Part shown: positions 6,621 through 9,199 of the stretch, piece after piece
Layout: each line of letters begins with the position of its first letter
Numbering within the stretch: position 1 is the first letter of the stretch
Assembly (NCBI GenBank): GCA_002429315.1
Contig: DIZC01000093.1
Span: forward strand, 1-9,199
Direction: 5' to 3'
Length of the DNA: 9,199 nucleotides
Source of the DNA: Alphaproteobacteria bacterium UBA6038
GTDB lineage: Bacteria > Pseudomonadota > Alphaproteobacteria > Micropepsales > Micropepsaceae
Made by a program: the position numbers and the translations under genes
The notes under the pieces: generated by a model
Database searches by the model: none
What the model was told of the DNA's origin: nothing
What the model saw: the letters and a program-made list of their open reading frames with translations, nothing else

Positions 6621-6653
6621 CGGCAGCTGTCGGATTGCGATGGACAGCAGCCG
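6621..6653. promoter_or_regulatory. Inverted repeat upstream of hicB, candidate operator of the hicBA locus
   Basis: CGGCAGCTGTC (6621-6631) is repeated in inverted orientation at 6643-6653 (GACAGCAGCCG) with one mismatch in eleven, around an 11-base spacer. The arm centres are 22 bases apart, about two helical turns, which suits a dimeric DNA-binding protein contacting one face of DNA. It ends 23 bases before the hicB ATG and lies 37 bases before the divergent gene, so it could control either or both. Toxin-antitoxin loci are commonly autoregulated through such dyads; the assignment here is inference. Confidence 0.45.
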
Positions 6654-6676
6654 CTCGTCCCGGTCAGAATGCGCTC

Positions 6677-6889
6677 ATGATCTCGTTCAAGCTCGAAAAG
6701 GACAGCAAAGGCTACCATGCTTGGAGCCCGGAACTGCCCGGCTGCCATACGCACGGAGCAACCCGCGCCGAGGCATTGAACAATCTCAAAGACGCGGTAC
6801 GGCTTTATCTGGACGACGTGATAGAGGAGTCGCTCCTTCCCGGGCAGCGCATTGGGCATCAAGTGAACCCCGCCCGGCGTCGTGCCTAG
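6677..6889 (+). CDS. hicB: HicB-family antitoxin, minimal form
   Basis: A 70-residue protein of the HicB/UPF0150 family. Such antitoxins bind and block the mRNA-cutting HicA toxin. The core pattern is clear: MISFKLEKDSKGYHAWSPEL (1-20), then PGCHTHGATRAEALNNLKDA (21-40) and VRLYLDD (41-47), which corresponds to the partial RNase-H-like fold of HicB. Many HicB proteins carry an additional C-terminal helix-turn-helix or ribbon-helix-helix domain for autoregulation. This one ends about 20 residues after the core with a basic tail (NPARRRA), so no recognisable DNA-binding domain is present. The ATG at 6677 is the natural family start, although no good ribosome binding site precedes it. The stop is 72 bases before the hicA start, a wider gap than in most hic operons. 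Confidence 0.88.
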   Translation: MISFKLEKDSKGYHAWSPELPGCHTHGATRAEALNNLKDAVRLYLDDVIEESLLPGQRIGHQVNPARRRA

Positions 6890-6919
6890 ATTGCGCTCGG
6901 TGCGTTGCGCGGCCGGTGC

Positions 6920-6951
6920 AACTGCGGCTTTGGTCGAGACGCTGCGCAGTT
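6920..6951 (+). promoter_or_regulatory. Hairpin directly before the hicA ribosome binding site
   Basis: AACTGCG (6920-6926) and CGCAGTT (6945-6951) are perfectly complementary seven-base arms enclosing 18 bases. The stem ends immediately before AGGA (6952-6955), the ribosome binding site of hicA, seven bases ahead of its GTG start at 6962. In the hicBA transcript this stem could limit ribosome access to the toxin gene, or be opened by ribosomes or by cleavage; this role is inference. Confidence 0.35.
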
Positions 6952-6961
6952 AGGAATTCCT

Positions 6962-7156
6962 GTGACGCCTCGCGAGCTCCGTCGAATTCTCGAACGCAAT
7001 GGCTTTGTGTTCACGCGGCAGTCGGGGAGCCACGCAATTTTCAAACATCCCGTTTCGAAGAGGCGGGTTGTGCTGCCAATCCACAGCGGAGACATCCCGA
7101 TCGGGACATTGAACGCGATTTTGAAGGACGCAGGGCTCAAGTCGCCCAGCAAGTAA
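6962..7156 (+). CDS. hicA: HicA-family mRNA interferase toxin
   Basis: A 64-residue toxin of the HicA family, which has a double-stranded-RNA-binding-like fold and cuts mRNA in the absence of HicB. The sequence fits the family from end to end: MTPRELRRILERNGFVFTRQ (1-20) followed by SGSHAIFKHP (21-30), with the catalytic histidine at His24 in the G-S-H motif, then VVLPIHSGDIPIGTLNAILKD (36-56), the usual basic/proline strand and final helix. The start is GTG at 6962: it gives the normal family length and has AGGA at 6952-6955 as ribosome binding site. An in-frame TTG at 6905 would add 19 residues unlike the family and has no such support. The toxin follows the antitoxin, the reverse of the E. 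coli hicAB order. The stop is three bases from the convergent gene. Confidence 0.9.
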   Translation: MTPRELRRILERNGFVFTRQSGSHAIFKHPVSKRRVVLPIHSGDIPIGTLNAILKDAGLKSPSK

Positions 7157-7159
7157 GAC

Positions 7160-9016
7160 TTACTTCGGCACCACGTCGAAGGCGATGGTGGTGCGGGCGT
7201 TGGGTGAGCGGAACGGCACGGTGCCGTGCCACATGTAGGACGGGAACAGCACCAGTTTGCCCGGCACGGGCTGGATGGCGCGGCGCACCGGCTCGGCAAA
7301 CCCGGCGTCGAACGCGGGCTCTCCGAACTTGATCCAGCCCTGCTTCTGGTGCGCGTCTTCCGCGGCCTCCGGCACCGCGATGTAGTAGGCCGAGCTGATC
7401 CAGCCCTTGGGGTGCACGTGGTTGGTGTGAAACCCGCAATCGCGCAGCCGCGACGACCATGAAGCCGCATAGCGAAACGCCGGGTGCCGCCGCCGCAACA
7501 GCGGGTGCTCCGCGTCTTCCTTCATGCGCTGAATGTAGGCCGCGACCGCTTCGTCGACTTTCTCGCGCAGGCGCTCGACGATGTCATGCCCGGTGCCGAA
7601 TATATCGTCGAGTGTTTGCGTGCCGCCGCGCAGCGTCTGGTCGATGCATTCGCGGCGGTCGCGATGCAGTCGGTCGAGATAGGCGTTGAGGTCGCGGTTG
7701 AAGCTTTCCATGTCCGCGTAGCCGGCGGGCGGATTGAGCTCGAACACCTGCACGAACCGCTCGTAGTCGTTCAGCCATTCCTCCCGCGCATCGTCGAGCG
7801 TACGCAGCGCCAGGCCCCACATGGCGAGCGCATGCTGATCCTCCGGCGCAATCGTCATCGCGCGCTCCGCCGCGGCGAGACCCTTCTTCGCATCGCCGGC
7901 CCGGATCAGGGTCTCGGAGAAATTGACCCAGGCATGCGCATTCTCCGGCTCCATCCTGACGGTGATCTCGTGCTCGCGGATCGCCGCTTCGAAGTCTCCG
8001 GTGCGGGCGAAGATGAGGGCCAGTCCGTCATGCGGCGTCACGTGGTCGGACAGCAGGGCGGCCGCGCGCTCATAGTGTTCCCGCGCTGCCTCGTATTCTC
8101 CCTGCTGAAACAGGAAAGTCGCCTTGTACATCGGCAACAAGCCGATTTCGGGATAGAGGAACGCCGCCTCGTCGTAGGAGCGCAGGAATTCGTCGTTGCG
8201 CTCCAGCCGGTAGAGCAGCTGATTGAGATCGTGGTGGGCGAGGAGGTCAAGCGGGTTGCGTGCGATGGCGGCGCGATAGGAGTCCACCGCTTCTTCCAGC
8301 AGCCCCAATTGCTGCAGCACGTTGCCGCGATTGTAATCGGCGGCCGGCATGTCGGGTGCCCGCTTCTGGGCGCCATCGAAACACTCCAGCGCCTCGCGAT
8401 AGCGGCGCTGCAGCTTCAGCGAGACGCCGAGATTGTGCATCAGGGCGGCGGTCTGGCGGGGATCGCGCGTGCTCAACGCGATGGCCGGGCGCAGCACGGC
8501 CTCAGCCTCTTCCGCCCGCTTCTGTTCGTTCAGCACGCCGCCCAGGCACTGCTTCAGCATCAGCCAGTTCGGTTGCAGGCGCAGCCCGTCGCGAAACGCC
8601 TTTTCCGCCGCCGGGAAATCGCCGGCCGCCTGCAGCGCCAGTCCGAGAGTCAAATAGGCTTCGGCATAATTGGGCTTGAGCCGGATCGCCTCGCGCAGCA
8701 CGGCCGCGGCTTCTTCATTGCGGCCGACCGCGCGCAGCAGATTGCCGAGATTGTGATGCACCTGAGGCAGGTTAGGGTTGGCGACAATGGCGCGGCGGTA
8801 GAAGGCTTCCGCGTCCGCGTGGCGGCCCTGCAGGCGGCGCAGCACGCCCATCAGCTGCAGCGCATCGGGCTCTTCGGATCGCTCGCAGAGAATGCGGTCC
8901 AGCGCCGCTTCCGCCGCAACCATCTCTTTCCGATTCAGAAGCTCGAGCGCCTGCTTCAGCGCCGCCTGAATTTCCGCATCGGTCAAAGCCGCGTCTTGTT
9001 CGGCAATATCGGTCAT
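7160..9016 (-). CDS. TPR-repeat protein with C-terminal putative 2OG-Fe(II) oxygenase domain
   Basis: A 618-residue, probably cytoplasmic protein with no signal peptide. Residues about 15-395 are a run of roughly ten tetratricopeptide repeats, clear at 51-84, 85-118, 119-152, 190-223, 225-258, 328-359 and 361-394, forming a protein- or peptide-binding superhelix. Residues about 435-618 match the putative 2OG-Fe(II) oxygenase family often joined to TPRs (PF13759 type): LRGGTQTLDDIF (462-473), the iron-site strand TNHVHPKGWISSAYYI (531-546) with H533 and H535, GKLVLFPSYMWHGTVPF (586-602) with the distal His597, and Arg608 as likely 2-oxoglutarate anchor. The substrate of such fusions is unknown. 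The ATG at 9016 has no strong ribosome binding site. A gene ending 46 bases upstream in the same direction suggests an operon. Confidence 0.9.
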   Translation of the reverse strand: MTDIAEQDAALTDAEIQAALKQALELLNRKEMVAAEAALDRILCERSEEPDALQLMGVLRRLQGRHADAEAFYRRAIVANPNLPQVHHNLGNLLRAVGRNEEAAAVLREAIRLKPNYAEAYLTLGLALQAAGDFPAAEKAFRDGLRLQPNWLMLKQCLGGVLNEQKRAEEAEAVLRPAIALSTRDPRQTAALMHNLGVSLKLQRRYREALECFDGAQKRAPDMPAADYNRGNVLQQLGLLEEAVDSYRAAIARNPLDLLAHHDLNQLLYRLERNDEFLRSYDEAAFLYPEIGLLPMYKATFLFQQGEYEAAREHYERAAALLSDHVTPHDGLALIFARTGDFEAAIREHEITVRMEPENAHAWVNFSETLIRAGDAKKGLAAAERAMTIAPEDQHALAMWGLALRTLDDAREEWLNDYERFVQVFELNPPAGYADMESFNRDLNAYLDRLHRDRRECIDQTLRGGTQTLDDIFGTGHDIVERLREKVDEAVAAYIQRMKEDAEHPLLRRRHPAFRYAASWSSRLRDCGFHTNHVHPKGWISSAYYIAVPEAAEDAHQKQGWIKFGEPAFDAGFAEPVRRAIQPVPGKLVLFPSYMWHGTVPFRSPNARTTIAFDVVPK

Positions 9017-9062
9017 TCGGCGAGCTTATCGCGAATCGTTTGCAGGCGCGCAACTCGCAGGA

Positions 9063-9179
9063 TCAGCCATCGGCGCGCTGGATCTGCCGCTGAAACCAGG
9101 CCACGCCCATCTCGTGCTTGGGCGACAGGCGCCCGGCCTGATAGATACCGGCGTCGAGATTGCGCTGCACGGCTTCGCA
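9063..9179 (-). CDS. C-terminal fragment of an unrecognised gene, cut by the contig edge
   Basis: On the minus strand one frame from 9179 to the TGA at 9065-9063 encodes 38 residues with natural composition: CEAVQRNLDAGIYQAGRLSP followed by KHEMGVAWFQRQIQRADG. The frame overlapping it (stop at 9013-9015) reads as an arginine/alanine-rich sequence typical of a shadow frame, so I prefer this one. It has the look of a C-terminal helix pair, but I cannot name the family. The stop lies 46 bases before the TPR-oxygenase start, suggesting the two are co-transcribed. Reading the frame leftward into the adapter gives the artificial residues MCIRDS, which are not part of the protein. Confidence 0.55.
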   Translation of the reverse strand, partial: CEAVQRNLDAGIYQAGRLSPKHEMGVAWFQRQIQRADG

Positions 9180-9180
9180 G

Positions 9181-9199
9181 CTGTCTCTTATACACATCT
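9181..9199. other. Nextera/Tn5 mosaic-end adapter left on the contig end
   Basis: The last 19 bases, CTGTCTCTTATACACATCT, are exactly the transposase mosaic-end sequence used in Nextera-type library preparation. Untrimmed copies at contig ends give the well-known artefact peptides MCIRDS and VYKRQ/MYKRQ when translated, and both frames are present here on the minus strand. It is therefore an assembly artefact and not a biological transposon end. Confidence 0.96.

Noticed and set aside
6584..6862. N-terminal extension of the small membrane protein frame on the minus strand
   Set aside because: It is antisense to hicB and has no membrane character, while the ATG at 6583 has a strong purine-rich ribosome binding site and starts a membrane segment.
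6905..6961. TTG start giving an 83-residue HicA
   Set aside because: The 19 extra residues do not match the HicA family, and the GTG at 6962 has a well-placed AGGA and gives the normal family length.
9013..9195. Sixty-residue protein starting MYKRQ on the minus strand
   Set aside because: Its first residues come from the sequencing adapter, and the rest is arginine/alanine-rich shadow frame. The neighbouring frame ending at 9063 looks natural.
9181..9199. Tn5-like transposon end as a real mobile element
   Set aside because: It is exactly the library mosaic end, placed at the extreme contig end with no transposase or target duplication, so it is an adapter artefact.
1..9199. CRISPR array, tRNA, rRNA or insertion sequence
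   Set aside because: I found no regularly spaced repeats, no transposase-like protein and no recognisable tRNA or rRNA sequence in either orientation.

Overview
The window looks like the end of a metagenomic or draft-genome contig from a GC-rich proteobacterium, most likely an alphaproteobacterium. The protein style supports this: PstB, an MctP-like symporter paired with a DUF3311 protein, a YifB/ComM ATPase, and a TPR/2OG-Fe(II) oxygenase fusion. This assignment is inference from protein style; there is no rRNA or other marker in the window. Both edges cut genes. The last 19 bases (9181-9199) are exactly the Nextera/Tn5 mosaic-end adapter, so the right edge is a library artefact and not genome.

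Layout, left to right. (1) 1-492 (+): the C-terminal part of the phosphate importer ATPase PstB. (2) 493-683: an intergenic stretch with a widely separated inverted repeat of REP-like type and a strong short hairpin, between convergent genes. (3) 684-2410 (-): a two-gene operon, a DUF3311 mini-protein followed by a sodium:solute symporter of the MctP type. (4) 2538-3107 (+): an uncharacterised four-segment membrane protein with a strong ribosome binding site. (5) 3070-3861 (-): the molybdate-binding periplasmic protein ModA, whose 3' end overlaps the previous gene by 38 bp and which has no modB or modC beside it. (6) 4017-4529 (+): a Cupin_3-type protein with an unusual C-terminal tail. (7) 4546-6063 (-): YifB/ComM, a Mg-chelatase-like AAA ATPase. 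(8) 6182-6583 (-): a second small four-segment membrane protein. (9) 6677-7156 (+): a HicB-HicA toxin-antitoxin pair in antitoxin-first order. HicB is minimal, an inverted repeat lies upstream of it, and hicA has a hairpin next to its ribosome binding site and a GTG start. (10) 7160-9016 (-): a 618-residue protein of TPR repeats fused to a 2OG-Fe(II) oxygenase domain. (11) 9063-9179 (-): the last 38 codons of an unrecognised gene in the same orientation.

Most of the window is ordinary chromosomal housekeeping and transport: phosphate, carboxylate and molybdate uptake, plus DNA uptake/recombination ATPase. Genes alternate strand often, and three of the four convergent pairs overlap or nearly touch. 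The parts most worth a second look are the HicBA locus and its DNA/RNA symmetry elements, and the TPR-oxygenase with its truncated upstream partner. I saw no CRISPR array, rRNA, tRNA, insertion sequence or phage gene.
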